Shown: positions 26,256-35,469 of the stretch, in pieces
Layout: every line of letters starts with the position of its first letter
Numbering within the stretch: position 1 is the first letter of the stretch
Assembly: GCA_963841455.1 (NCBI GenBank)
Contig: CAWJCU010000017.1
Coordinates: 186,001 to 250,000, forward strand
Reading direction: 5' to 3'
DNA from: JAWVFM01 sp963841455
GTDB lineage: Bacteria; Actinomycetota; Thermoleophilia; Solirubrobacterales; 70-9
DNA: 64,000 bases
Notes under the pieces: generated by a model
Databases searched by the model: none
Told to the model about the DNA's origin: nothing
Seen by the model: only the letters and a program-made list of their open reading frames with translations
Made by a program: the position numbers and the translations under genes

Positions 26256-26672
26256 ATGAGCGGTGCTCAGCGATACGCGCGCGGGGCCGGCGTGATCCTC
26301 CTGGTGGCCGGCGTGATCGGCCTGCTGTTCGGCGGTAGCTTCGTCGGCTCCGGCGGGTGGCAGGACGCCCTCCACATCGTCGCCGGCATCCTCGGCCTCG
26401 CGGCGGCGTCCTCGTGGGCGCGTGACTACGCGCTGGGCTTCGGCCTCCTGTTCTGTGTCCTCGGCGTCTGGGGCCTCGTCGCGGGCTCGGGGACCGAGAT
26501 CCTCGGCGAGCTTCCGGTGACGACGTCGGTGGCGATCGGGCACCTGATCCTCGGGCTCGTCGGACTCGGCGCCGGCTCCGCGACGCCGGTTAGTCCTGTC
26601 GGACTGACCGGATCAGCTCGTCGGCGCGGGCGCGCAGGCCGGTCGGCTGGCGCCGGCGCCGGGCCTCGATGA
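26256..26672 (+). CDS. Small membrane protein (DUF4383-like), unknown function
   Basis: A protein of about 138 residues with four hydrophobic helices (ILLVAGVIGLLFGGSF; ALHIVAGILGLAAASS; GFGLLFCVLGVWGLVAG; IGHLILGLVGLGAG), the layout of DUF4383-type proteins. The last 30 residues are Arg/Gly-rich and overlap the convergent gene ending at 26590. A one-base shift near 26570 would instead end the protein at a TAG at 26591-26593, back to back with the neighbour, so the true end may be there. A TAGTCC box lies 5 nt before the ATG. Confidence 0.65.
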   Translation: MSGAQRYARGAGVILLVAGVIGLLFGGSFVGSGGWQDALHIVAGILGLAAASSWARDYALGFGLLFCVLGVWGLVAGSGTEILGELPVTTSVAIGHLILGLVGLGAGSATPVSPVGLTGSARRRGRAGRSAGAGAGPR

Positions 26673-26934
26673 GGAGCAGCGCCCCGCCCGCCGCCGCGCC
26701 GGCGACCCCGGCGACGACCGGGCGCACCCAGTTCCGCGGGTCGCGGAGCGAGGCGAGCTCGGTCTCCGACACCTCGTCGGCCCAGCTCGAGAGCTCTGCC
26801 GCCGCCTGCTCGGTGATGCTGGCGAGCGTCGTCTCGATCCGGCTCGACAGGCTCTCGGGCGGATCGATCGGGCGCAGCGCGTCGCTCAGAAGCGTTTCGA
26901 GATCGAGAGGGCTGGCTTGATCGGTCATCACCAA
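26590..26934 (-). CDS. Hypothetical single-helix membrane protein next to ECF sigma
   Basis: A 114-residue protein. The N-terminal 75 residues are acidic and helical (LETLLSDALRPIDPPESLSSR), followed by one membrane helix (VRPVVAGVAGAAAGGALLLI) and a basic tail. It has no zinc anti-sigma motif. It is the next gene after the second ECF sigma factor, separated by 112 bases that hold the repeat element. It could be a sigma regulator, but nothing in the sequence proves this. Confidence 0.6.
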   Translation of the reverse strand: MVMTDQASPLDLETLLSDALRPIDPPESLSSRIETTLASITEQAAAELSSWADEVSETELASLRDPRNWVRPVVAGVAGAAAGGALLLIEARRRRQPTGLRARADELIRSVRQD

Positions 26935-26938
26935 ACCT

Positions 26939-27023
26939 CCTGCGGCGGCTGCGCCGCCTTACACGCCGAATGACTTGCGGCGCCTGCGGCGCCTGACACG
27001 CTGCTTCCCGAGCTAACGGTCCG
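26939..27023 (-). repeat. Two-hairpin 3' element, copy B (one full and one half copy)
   Basis: The full copy (26974-27023) lies 24 nt after the sigma stop. It has a stem GGCGCC-TGC-GGCGCC, linker AAGCAGCGTGTCAG, and a decayed first hairpin. A second half copy (26939-26970) carries only GGCGGC-TGC-GCCGCC and part of the linker. Confidence 0.62.
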
Positions 27024-27046
27024 AACCTCCCACCCGGCAAAGCCCC

Positions 27047-27619
27047 TCATGACATCTCCTCCTCGAGCTGCTTGATCGCGCGATGGATCAGCACCTTGGT
27101 CGCGCCGTCGGTCCGGCCGAGGGCGCGGGCGATCTCCCGGTTCGACATCCCGAGCGCGAACCGCATGATCAGGGCGTCGCGACGGTCCTCGGCGAGGCCG
27201 TCGAGCTTGGCGATCACCTCTCTCAACTCCTCCCGGCCCTCGGCGACGCGCTCGGTGCCGTGCGGATGGGTCGGCGGCTCGATCGCGTCGAGGGCGGCCT
27301 CGGGCCGCCGCGCCCGATCGCGGTGGTAGTTCGACGCCAGGTTGTGGGCGATGCGGATGAGCCACGGCCGCAGCGGCCGGCCGTTTGACTCGCGGCGCGC
27401 CCGGTCGAAGTGGCGGTAGGCCTGAAGGAACGCCTGCTCGGTCAGGTCCTCGGCGTCGTGGTGGTTGCCCACCCGGTAGTACGCGTACGAGTAGACGTCG
27501 CGAAGGTGGGCCTTGTAGAGCTCCGAGAACGCGCGGTCGAGCTCCGCCTTGGCGGCCGGATCCTCCGGTAGTGCGGCTGCGGTCCCCCCGCGCCTTGAGC
27601 CCTCTTCGGGGTCGGACAC
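27047..27619 (-). CDS. ECF-type RNA polymerase sigma factor
   Basis: A sigma factor of 190 residues. Region 2 runs from LDRAFSELYKAHLRDVYSYAYYRVG to DAEDLTEQAFLQAYRHF; region 4 is LAEDRRDALIMRFALGMSNREIARALGRTDGATK. No zinc anti-sigma factor is adjacent. GTG 27619 is preferred to the TTG one codon earlier because TAGGCT ends 6 nt before it, the common leaderless spacing here. The stop is followed by the two-hairpin element. Confidence 0.9.
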   Translation of the reverse strand: MSDPEEGSRRGGTAAALPEDPAAKAELDRAFSELYKAHLRDVYSYAYYRVGNHHDAEDLTEQAFLQAYRHFDRARRESNGRPLRPWLIRIAHNLASNYHRDRARRPEAALDAIEPPTHPHGTERVAEGREELREVIAKLDGLAEDRRDALIMRFALGMSNREIARALGRTDGATKVLIHRAIKQLEEEMS

Positions 27620-27649
27620 CAACCAAGCCTAAACCTCCCGCTCGCCCGC

Positions 27650-29359
27650 TCATGCAGCCTGCCTCTCGCGCTCGGCGCGCCGCAGGCTCGCGACCCAGTC
27701 ATCGGCCGATAGGCGCCCGGCGATCAGCCCGGCGAGGCCGTCGAGCCCGGGCGCATCGAAGCCCGCGCCCCTGATCGCGGCCGCGAGCAGGGGCACGGAG
27801 TCGAGCGACTCCGAGGCCTGCCCGATGCGACCCGGTATCTGGTCCGCGGGAACGCCGTTGCCAAGAAGCTCGCCGGCCTGACGGTTGCGGCTGCCCGGCG
27901 CGAGCACCGTCGCCGTCAGGTCGCCGACGCCCGCAAGCCCTGAGAACGTCTCCACCCGGGCCCCCGCTCCGAGGCCGAAGTCGACGCACTCGCGCCACAC
28001 CTGGGCAGCCGCGATGCCGGCGGCGTTCAGCCCATGCGGCGCCGCCGCGGCGGCCGCGAGGGCCGCGGCGTTCTTCGCGGCGCCGGCGATCTCAACGCCG
28101 ATCACGTCGTCGGTGCGCTCGCAGACGAGCCCGGCGCGGTCGAAGACCTCGCCCAGCTGAGCTCGAAGGTCGGCATCGGGCCCCGCCAGCACCAGCGCCG
28201 CGATCCCGGCGGCCGCCTCGCGCGCCAGGGCCGGGCCGCCGAGCGAGGCGATCGCGCGGGCCCGCACGCGCTGTGACGTGTACTCGAACGGCTGCAGCCC
28301 GAGCGGCTCGACGAGCCCCTTGCTCAGCAGAAGAACCGCGGTGCGCGCTCCGACGCGGTCGGCAAGCGAGCCGACGACGGCCGGGAGCCCGGCCGAGGGC
28401 ACGGCCAGGCAGACGAGGTCGCAGGCCCCGAGCTCGATGTCGGAGGCCCGCTTGACGGTGACTCCCTCGGGCAGGGTGACGCCGGGGAGATAGTCCGCGT
28501 TGACCCGCCTGCGTGCGAGCTCCGCGGCCTTCTCCGGAGACCGGGTCCCCAGCTGCACATCGAGGCCGCCGCGCGCGAGCAGCACCGCGATTGCGGTGCC
28601 CCAGCTCCCAGCGCCGATGACGGCCGCCTTGCGAAGCGGCGGCAATCCGCCGAGCCATTCCCACTGGAGCTCGATATTGGGCCAGATGCGGTCGGTGACG
28701 GTCGCCGCAAGCGCGGGCGAGGGCCGCTCGGTCCGCGGGAAGGTCATGGGCTGCCCGGCGCGGAGGCGGACCTTCCGCGGCCGTATCCGCCAGCCGCGGC
28801 GAACATGCTCGCTGCCGAAGACGGCGACGGGCAGGACGGCCGCCCCGCTCTCGAGCGCCAGCCGGCCGACCCCGCGCTTGGGAGTGCCCAGCGAGCCGGT
28901 GCGGATCCGCGTCCCCTCGGGGAAGATCACGACCGTGCCGCCGCGCTCCACCGCGACCCGCGCGGTCTCCATCGCGGCCTCGTCGGACTGGCCGCGACGG
29001 ATCGGGAAGGCGCCCAGCCGGGAGAGCAGCCACCCCTGCCAGCGCTTCTCGAACAGCTCGACCTTGGCGACGAACTGGATGCGCCGGCGCCACGGGAGGA
29101 GCGCGCCGATCACGAACGGGTCGAGGAAACTTCGGTGGTTCGACGCAACGATGAGCCCACCGGAGACCCTGGCGTGCTCGCGCCCGTGGCGGCCGAGCCG
29201 CAGCCAGATCAGGAAGGCGGGGACAAGAAGGATGCGCGCGGCGTAGTAGAGGACGCGGTTGGTGCCCCTCTCGCGCGCGAAGCGGTGATAACGCTCATAG
29301 CGCTCCTCGCTGATCACAGCGTCTTTGCGCGGTGGCGCCGACGCGGGCTGCGCCTCCAT
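27650..29359 (-). CDS. Fused 1-acylglycerol-3-phosphate acyltransferase and glycerol-3-phosphate dehydrogenase
   Basis: A single intact 569-residue reading frame. Residues about 30-230 are a PlsC-type acyltransferase: HX4D motif NHRSFLD (74-80), and FPEGT (146-150). Residues about 243-569 are a full GpsA dehydrogenase: Rossmann motif VIGAGSWGTA (247-256), LVCLAVPS, LLSKGL and the catalytic lysine region IAGAAKNAAA. GpsA makes sn-glycerol 3-phosphate and PlsC adds the second acyl chain, so two steps of phosphatidate synthesis are joined in one chain, although the intervening PlsB/PlsY step is not included. The junction WEWLGGLPPLRK is short and in frame, so the fusion does not look like an indel artefact. 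Confidence 0.88.
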   Translation of the reverse strand: MEAQPASAPPRKDAVISEERYERYHRFARERGTNRVLYYAARILLVPAFLIWLRLGRHGREHARVSGGLIVASNHRSFLDPFVIGALLPWRRRIQFVAKVELFEKRWQGWLLSRLGAFPIRRGQSDEAAMETARVAVERGGTVVIFPEGTRIRTGSLGTPKRGVGRLALESGAAVLPVAVFGSEHVRRGWRIRPRKVRLRAGQPMTFPRTERPSPALAATVTDRIWPNIELQWEWLGGLPPLRKAAVIGAGSWGTAIAVLLARGGLDVQLGTRSPEKAAELARRRVNADYLPGVTLPEGVTVKRASDIELGACDLVCLAVPSAGLPAVVGSLADRVGARTAVLLLSKGLVEPLGLQPFEYTSQRVRARAIASLGGPALAREAAAGIAALVLAGPDADLRAQLGEVFDRAGLVCERTDDVIGVEIAGAAKNAAALAAAAAAPHGLNAAGIAAAQVWRECVDFGLGAGARVETFSGLAGVGDLTATVLAPGSRNRQAGELLGNGVPADQIPGRIGQASESLDSVPLLAAAIRGAGFDAPGLDGLAGLIAGRLSADDWVASLRRAERERQAA

Positions 29360-29415
29360 GCACGTGCCTACACGTCTTCGCTGGGGCGGTTACTCGCAGG
29401 CGCGCGGCTTGCGCG

Positions 29416-30429
29416 CTACCAGGCCGACTCGATCAGACCTCGGAGCTCGTCGCGCCCCGGCGCACCGCCGGGTGTGGCCGCGAGGTCTCCCCGCTCCATC
29501 ACTGCGTCGATCGCGGCGTCGATCTTCGAGCGGTCCGCCCCCAGCTCGCCGAGATGCCGGCGGCCGCCGGCGAGCTTGTCGATCCGCGAGCCGATGGAGC
29601 TCGGGCGCGTCCGGATCGCCCTCGCCAGGACGGCGATCTGGTCAGGCGCGCGCTCGCGCATCATCTCCATCACCCGCGGCAGGATCGCCGCGTTCGTCTC
29701 CGCGTGCGGCGTGCCGAGCGTGCGGACGAGCGTCTGGCAGACGGCGTGGTGGATCGCGAAGAGCGTGGAGTCGACGGCGTACGCGCAGAGGATGGCCCCA
29801 AGGGCGAGCGCCACACCGTCGCGCTTCGACGGCGGCTGGTCGAGGGCCTCGGCGATCAGCTCGGCGCCGCGGAGCGCGGCCATCGTCGACACCGGGTTGG
29901 CGAGCGGCGTGTACAGGGCCTCGGCGCCGTGGCCAAGCGCGTTCATGGCGCTCGCGCGAGCCTCACCCTCTGGCTGCGAGGTCATCGCGTCCGGATCGGC
30001 GACGACGAGTTGTGGGCGCACGAGCCTCGTAGCGGTATAGCCCTTCGGAAGGCGATGAAGGCCCGTGATCTCGGCGCCTGAGAGCGTCGTGGGGATCGCC
30101 CCGACCCGCGCCCCGCGCACCGCCGCCACGGCCTTCGCGACGTCGACGACGCGACCCCCGCCCAGGGCGACGAGCGAGCGTCCTCTCACGTGATCGACGA
30201 GACCGGCGGCGAGCTCGTCCACGGGGCCTCCGTGCACCTCGTGGACGGCGCCGGCGAGGCTCGCGAAGTCGAGCGGCATCGCGGCGAGCGCCCGCGGCGT
30301 CGTCAGTAGCTCCCAGTCCTCCCAGCCGTGCGATGCGAGCACCGCGCCCGCCTCGGCGAACGCGCCAGCACGGAAGACGACGACCCGATCGCCGTCGCGC
30401 CAGGTGAACTCGCGCTCGCTCTCCTCCAA
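29416..30429 (-). CDS. Iron-containing alcohol dehydrogenase family protein (maleylacetate reductase-like)
   Basis: A 337-residue dehydroquinate-synthase-like fold. The nucleotide-binding region is LVALGGGRVVDVAKAVAAV, followed by IPTTLSGAEITG. Candidate metal-binding His residues are in ALGHGAEALY, AIHHAVCQTL and GTPHAETNA. The sequence most resembles maleylacetate reductases and other short Fe-ADH members, but the substrate is uncertain. It begins just after the tRNA-Thr gene and lies 56 bases upstream of the acyltransferase-dehydrogenase fusion. Confidence 0.8.
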   Translation of the reverse strand: MEESEREFTWRDGDRVVVFRAGAFAEAGAVLASHGWEDWELLTTPRALAAMPLDFASLAGAVHEVHGGPVDELAAGLVDHVRGRSLVALGGGRVVDVAKAVAAVRGARVGAIPTTLSGAEITGLHRLPKGYTATRLVRPQLVVADPDAMTSQPEGEARASAMNALGHGAEALYTPLANPVSTMAALRGAELIAEALDQPPSKRDGVALALGAILCAYAVDSTLFAIHHAVCQTLVRTLGTPHAETNAAILPRVMEMMRERAPDQIAVLARAIRTRPSSIGSRIDKLAGGRRHLGELGADRSKIDAAIDAVMERGDLAATPGGAPGRDELRGLIESAW

Positions 30430-30430
30430 G

Positions 30431-30503
30431 AGCCCGCCCCCGGATTCGAACCGGGACGCTCTCGCTTACAAGGCGAGTGCTCTGCCAGTTGAGCTAGGCG
30501 GGC
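30431..30503 (-). tRNA. tRNA-Thr (anticodon TGT)
   Basis: A complete 73-nt cloverleaf on the minus strand. The acceptor stem is GCCCGCC with GGCGGGC, the D stem GCTC/GAGC, the anticodon stem CTCGC/GCGAG around loop CTTGTAA, and the T arm CCGG-TTCGAAT-CCGG. The anticodon TGT reads ACA (Thr). CCA is not encoded. The first ten bases overlap the end of the upstream nuclease gene. Confidence 0.95.
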
Positions 30504-30931
30504 AGTTGGAAGTCGCGCGCCCAGTTGATCCCCTGCGCCTGACGGTTCGACGTCGGCTCGACCCTCAGGCTCATGTGACTCATGGACGCCTCCTTCACGG
30601 GCACAACATAGACCCCGTCAGTCTCAGGGCAATAGACGAGGAACAGGTCGGCTTGGCCCGCGTAGTCACGGCAAATGCTCCTTCGTGTGTTCGACAGCAC
30701 ACTCCGTGTTGCGAATACGACGGAACCAGCTCGCAGCCGACCGGTCTTGCATTGCGCCCGAACGAACCGCCCATCAACGTCGATTACGAGGTCGTAGCGC
30801 TGGTTGACGCCGAATGGCACGAGCACGTGGTAGCCGCGGCGGACGAGCTCGGCGATGATCGCGCCCTCCGAACGCTGACCGACATCGACCGGATGGGAGC
30901 TCAGCTTCGGCTTTCTCAGCGGTTGATCCAC
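30494..30931 (-). CDS. Group I intron-type PD-(D/E)XK endonuclease-like protein
   Basis: A 145-residue protein related to the PD-(D/E)XK nucleases of the I-Ssp6803I type. The core is SEGAIIAELVRRGYHVLVPFG, then the acidic residue in RYDLVIDVDG and the lysine in AQCKTGR, a D...QxK layout known in that group. The C-terminal half (LFLVYCPETDGVYVVPV) also fits. Its stop codon (30494-30496) lies inside the tRNA-Thr acceptor region, so the reading frame runs into the tRNA gene. Base composition is clearly lower in G+C than the neighbours, suggesting acquisition. It may be a free-standing homing nuclease or its remnant. Confidence 0.75.
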   Translation of the reverse strand: MDQPLRKPKLSSHPVDVGQRSEGAIIAELVRRGYHVLVPFGVNQRYDLVIDVDGRFVRAQCKTGRLRAGSVVFATRSVLSNTRRSICRDYAGQADLFLVYCPETDGVYVVPVKEASMSHMSLRVEPTSNRQAQGINWARDFQLPA

Positions 30932-31088
30932 CGGCCTCTTGCCTCAGACGGTAGGACCAATCGCGTAACGACATACACCCACGCCGCGTCAAGTCTCAGA
31001 CCTGTTCGCGCCGATTCAGCCACCAAGGCAAGAGCCGTGCTCTGTTGTTGAGCAGGAGCGGGCGAGACCAGGACGGTCCGCCTCGTTC

Positions 31089-31102
31089 GGGGGTCCGCCC
31101 CC
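31089..31102 (-). terminator. GC hairpin downstream of sigH
   Basis: GGGGG-TCCG-CCCCC forms a perfect 5-bp stem with a 4-nt loop, 67 nt after the sigH stop. No U-run follows. The rest of the stretch 30932-31168 shows no gene. Confidence 0.35.
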
Positions 31103-31168
31103 CTCGGTGCAATCCGACGACGCGCGTGTAGTGGCCGCGCCCCGAGCGGATCGGTTCGCCGCCAGCGC

Positions 31169-31861
31169 CTAAGCCTCGCGGCTCGCGAGATGCAGGCTCA
31201 CCTTGCGCTTCACGCGCTGGAGCGCGTTGTCGACGGTCTTCGTCTCGCACTCCAGCCGCTCGCCGATCTCCTCGTAGGAGTGGCCGTCGAGGTAGAGGCC
31301 CAGGACCTCGCTCTCGAGCTCGGACAGGACGCTCGACAGGCAGGAGACCAGGCTCGCGAGCTCCTCGCTCGCGATCACACGCTCCGAGGGCTCATCGCTG
31401 ACCGGTCCGGGCAGGATCTCCTCGATCGTGGTCTCCCCCTCGCCGGTCGCGGCGGGCGAGCTCGCGAACGAGACGTACTGGTTGAGGGGAGCATGCTTGT
31501 TGCGGCTCGCCGTCTTCACAGCCGTGATGATCTGGCGTGTGATGCAGAGCTCGGCGAAGTTGCGGAAGCTCGACTCGCGATCGGTGCGGAAGTCGCGCAC
31601 GGCCTTGTAGAGGCCGAGCAGGCCCTCCTGGATCAGGTCCTCGGACTCGCCGCCGAGAAGGAAGTACGACGACGCCTTCAGGCGGACGAAGCCGCGGTAG
31701 CGCTTGATGATCCGCTCGTAGGCGTCGGCGCTGCCCGACTTGGCGAGTGCGACCAGGTACGAATCCTCAAGCTCGGGTTGAGCTTCAGAGCGCTGACGGG
31801 CCGGGGCTGCTGCCGCCGGTGCGAGGGATGCGACATCCTGGGTGGTGGTAGGTGTGGCCAC
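31169..31861 (-). CDS. sigH: RNA polymerase sigma factor, SigH (sigma-30) family
   Basis: A 230-residue sigma-70 family protein of the SigH/Sigma-30 type known from Bacillus. Region 2 is LVALAKSGSADAYERIIKRYRGFVRLKASSYF followed by GGESEDLIQEGLLGLYKAVRDF. Region 4 is LSELESEVLGLYLDGHSYEEIGERLECETKTVDNALQRVKRK. An N-terminal extension of about 30 residues is Ala/Pro-rich. GTG 31861 is supported by a strong GGAGG site just upstream. It lies next to rlmB and cysS, the same neighbourhood as sigH in Bacillus. Confidence 0.9.
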   Translation of the reverse strand: MATPTTTQDVASLAPAAAAPARQRSEAQPELEDSYLVALAKSGSADAYERIIKRYRGFVRLKASSYFLLGGESEDLIQEGLLGLYKAVRDFRTDRESSFRNFAELCITRQIITAVKTASRNKHAPLNQYVSFASSPAATGEGETTIEEILPGPVSDEPSERVIASEELASLVSCLSSVLSELESEVLGLYLDGHSYEEIGERLECETKTVDNALQRVKRKVSLHLASREA

Positions 31862-31927
31862 GGGGTCCTCCGTATTCGTCGGATCCTGTGGCGCCGCTCC
31901 TCCCCTGGGCGCCCCTCCGGTTGATCC

Positions 31928-31948
31928 AAAGGCCGAAGCTCGACCTTT
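31928..31948 (-). promoter_or_regulatory. Hairpin in the sigH leader
   Basis: AAAGGTCGA and TCGGCCTTT pair over nine positions (one G-U) around a 3-nt loop. It lies about 15 nt after the predicted transcription start and 67 nt before the sigH start codon, so it could affect expression. Confidence 0.4.
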
Positions 31949-31969
31949 AGTTCAACCTTATATGCGGAA

Positions 31970-31998
31970 CTCTAACCACTCGTGCGGTGTTCTGTCAA
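31970..31998 (-). promoter_or_regulatory. sigH promoter, consensus -35 and -10
   Basis: On the minus strand TTGACA (31998-31993) and TTAGAG (31975-31970) are separated by exactly 17 bases. Transcription would start near 31963, giving a leader of about 100 nt, in contrast to the leaderless pattern of many neighbours. Confidence 0.6.
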
Positions 31999-32057
31999 CC
32001 CCCGCGGAGGTCTTTGCAAGTTCGGTTGCAGTTTGGAGCTTCCGTCCGGGCGGGCCG

Positions 32058-32749
32058 CTACGACCTCGCAGCCGCCCGCTGCCGTTCCACCTCGAACAGC
32101 AGGACGGCCGCGGCGGCCGCCACGTTGAGCGACGCGATCTCGCCGGCGAGCGGGATCGAGACCACGACATCGCACCGCTCGGCGACGAGGCGTCGCAGGC
32201 CTTTCCCCTCCCCTCCCAGGACGAGCACCACCCTGCCCCTGAGGTCGGCCGCCGTATAGGCGCCGGGCGCGGAGGCATCGGCGCCGTACACCCAGGCGCC
32301 GTCGTCCTTCGCCCGCACGAGCCACCGCTCGAGGTTCGCGACGCGCGCCACGGGCAGGTGCTCGACCGCGCCGGCCGACGCCTTGCAGGCGGCGGCGGTG
32401 ATCCCCGCGGCGCGCCGCGTCGGGATCAGCACGCCCGAGGCGCCGGCGGCCTCCGCCGAGCGGCAGATCGCGCCGAGGTTGCGGGGGTCCTGCACGCCGT
32501 CGAGGACGAGGACCAGCGCGTCGTCGGCGGTGAGCAGCGAGCCGGCGTCCGCGTACGGATAGGGATCGACCTCCGCCACCACGCCCTGGTGGTCGGGCGA
32601 CCCCGCGAGCCGCTCGAGCCCGCCGTCGTCGAGCTCGTTGCTGCTCCACACCCTGTGCACGCGGCGGCGCCCGCGCTGAGCCTCAGCCACCGGGCGCCGG
32701 CCGTAGACGACCTCGAGGCCCTCCGCCACCCGCGGCGCTCCGCCGGCCA

Positions 32750-32750
<1 letters not shown>
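32058..32750 (-). CDS. rlmB: 23S rRNA (guanosine-2'-O-)-methyltransferase RlmB (TrmH family)
   Basis: A 230-residue SPOUT methyltransferase that methylates G2251 (E. coli numbering) of 23S rRNA. The N-terminal substrate-binding domain starts VVYGRRPVAEAQRG. The three family motifs are LDGVQDPRNLGAICRSAEAAG, LVLGGEGKGLRRL and IPLAGEIASLNVAAAAAVLLFE. The start codon overlaps the cysS stop by one base (TGATG), as in many bacteria where the two genes are paired. Confidence 0.93.
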
Positions 32751-34096
<1,346 letters not shown>

Positions 34097-34198
34097 CGAG
34101 CGCTGACTCTAATGAGGGCTGAACACCATGCAAATTGCGACGATCCGAACGCACCCCCCGTCGCTTCGGCCGGATCCCCCGCTAAGGTCCCGCGTCGC

Positions 34199-35437
34199 AT
34201 GAGAGGGATCTCGCTGCGGGAGCGCGTGGTCGCGCGCGTGTCGGAGGCGTTCGCCTCGCTCCCCGATCGCTACCTGGGAGCCGACGCCGACTTCGACGCC
34301 GCCTTCGAGATCCGCCTTGGGGACATCGGGAGGGTCTGGGGCGTCCGCCTTCGCGGCGAGCGGTGCGAGGTGCGCCCGACTCCGCTCGGCGAGCCCGACG
34401 TGGTCATCGGAACCGACGCGTCGACGTGGATCGCGCTTCGCGAGGGTCGCATTTCCGGCCTCGACGCCTTCTCGGCCAGGCGCCTCTACGCTCGCGGCGA
34501 CCTCGACCTCGCGCTGGGCTTCGAGGGGATGTTCGAGCTTCCGGGAGGACGGCCGCCGCTGATCTCGGTCACCGACGTGCCCACACGCGCCGGGCGCATC
34601 TCGGCCCTCGTCTCCGGCAGCGGACCGGAGCAGGTCGTGTGCCTCCACGGACTGGGCTCGAACAAGACCTCGTTCTTCGAGACCGTGTCCGCGCTGACGC
34701 CGGAGCTCACGGTCCACGCAATCGACCTTCCGGGCTTCGGATCGTCGGCGAAGCCGGCCCGAGCGCCCTACCACGCCGCCTACTTCGCGCGAGCGGTGCG
34801 CGCCTACCTCGATGCGGCAGGCGTCGAGCGCGCCCACCTGGTCGGCAACTCGATGGGCGGCCGCGTGGCGATCCAGCTCGCCCTCGACTCGCCGGAGCGC
34901 GCCGCCTCACTCAGCCTGCTCGCTCCCGCGCTCGCATTCAGGCGCCGCCGGGAGCTCGTGCCCCTCGTGAAGCTGCTGCGTCCCGAGCTGGCGGCGATCC
35001 CGCACGCGATGCGAGCGGCAGTCGTCCGCCAGCAGCTATGGGCGATGTTCGCCCGCCCGGAGCGTCTCGACCCCGCGATCGCGGACGTCATTGCCGACGA
35101 GTTCTGTCGCACCTACCGCTCTCGATCTGCGCGCGTGGCCTTCTTCGCCGCGCTACGCAACATCTACCTCGACGCGCCGTGGGGAGAGCGCGGCTTCTGG
35201 CCGCGGCTCGCCGAGCTGGAGGTGCCCGCGCTCTTCGTCTGGGGCGACAGCGACCGCCTCGTGCCCGCCGCGTTCTCGCGACACGTGGCCGAAGCGCTAC
35301 CAGCCGCGCGCCAGGTGACGCTCCCCGAGTGCGGCCACGTCCCCCAGGTGGAGCTCGCCGTCGAGGCGAACCTGCTCATTCGAGAGCACGTCGAGGGACA
35401 CCTCGCCGACTCGCTTCCGTTCGCCCGTACCGCCTGA
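34199..35437 (+). CDS. SCP2 sterol-binding domain fused to alpha/beta hydrolase
   Basis: A 412-residue protein. Residues about 15-115 form an SCP2/lipid-carrier domain (IRLGDIGRVWGVRLRGE; DVVIGTDASTWIALREG). Residues about 130-405 are an alpha/beta hydrolase: oxyanion loop LHGLGSNKTSF, nucleophile Ser218 in VGNSMGGRV, acid Asp in WGDSDRLVP and His in PECGHVPQ. It probably binds and hydrolyses a lipid ester. It is the first of three plus-strand genes, with an acyltransferase and a SRPBCC protein. The start is the ATG at 34199, after a TAAGGT box 10 nt upstream; an open frame extends further but is antisense to cysS. Confidence 0.85.
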   Translation: MRGISLRERVVARVSEAFASLPDRYLGADADFDAAFEIRLGDIGRVWGVRLRGERCEVRPTPLGEPDVVIGTDASTWIALREGRISGLDAFSARRLYARGDLDLALGFEGMFELPGGRPPLISVTDVPTRAGRISALVSGSGPEQVVCLHGLGSNKTSFFETVSALTPELTVHAIDLPGFGSSAKPARAPYHAAYFARAVRAYLDAAGVERAHLVGNSMGGRVAIQLALDSPERAASLSLLAPALAFRRRRELVPLVKLLRPELAAIPHAMRAAVVRQQLWAMFARPERLDPAIADVIADEFCRTYRSRSARVAFFAALRNIYLDAPWGERGFWPRLAELEVPALFVWGDSDRLVPAAFSRHVAEALPAARQVTLPECGHVPQVELAVEANLLIREHVEGHLADSLPFARTA

Positions 35438-35456
35438 GCAGGGCGCGAGGCGCCAC

Positions 35457-35462
35457 TAGACT
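35457..35462 (+). promoter_or_regulatory. -10 box of a probable leaderless promoter
   Basis: TAGACT ends 7 nt before the ATG at 35470. CTGAGC 17 nt upstream is a weak -35 candidate inside the end of the preceding gene. Confidence 0.45.
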
Positions 35463-35469
35463 CTCGCCG

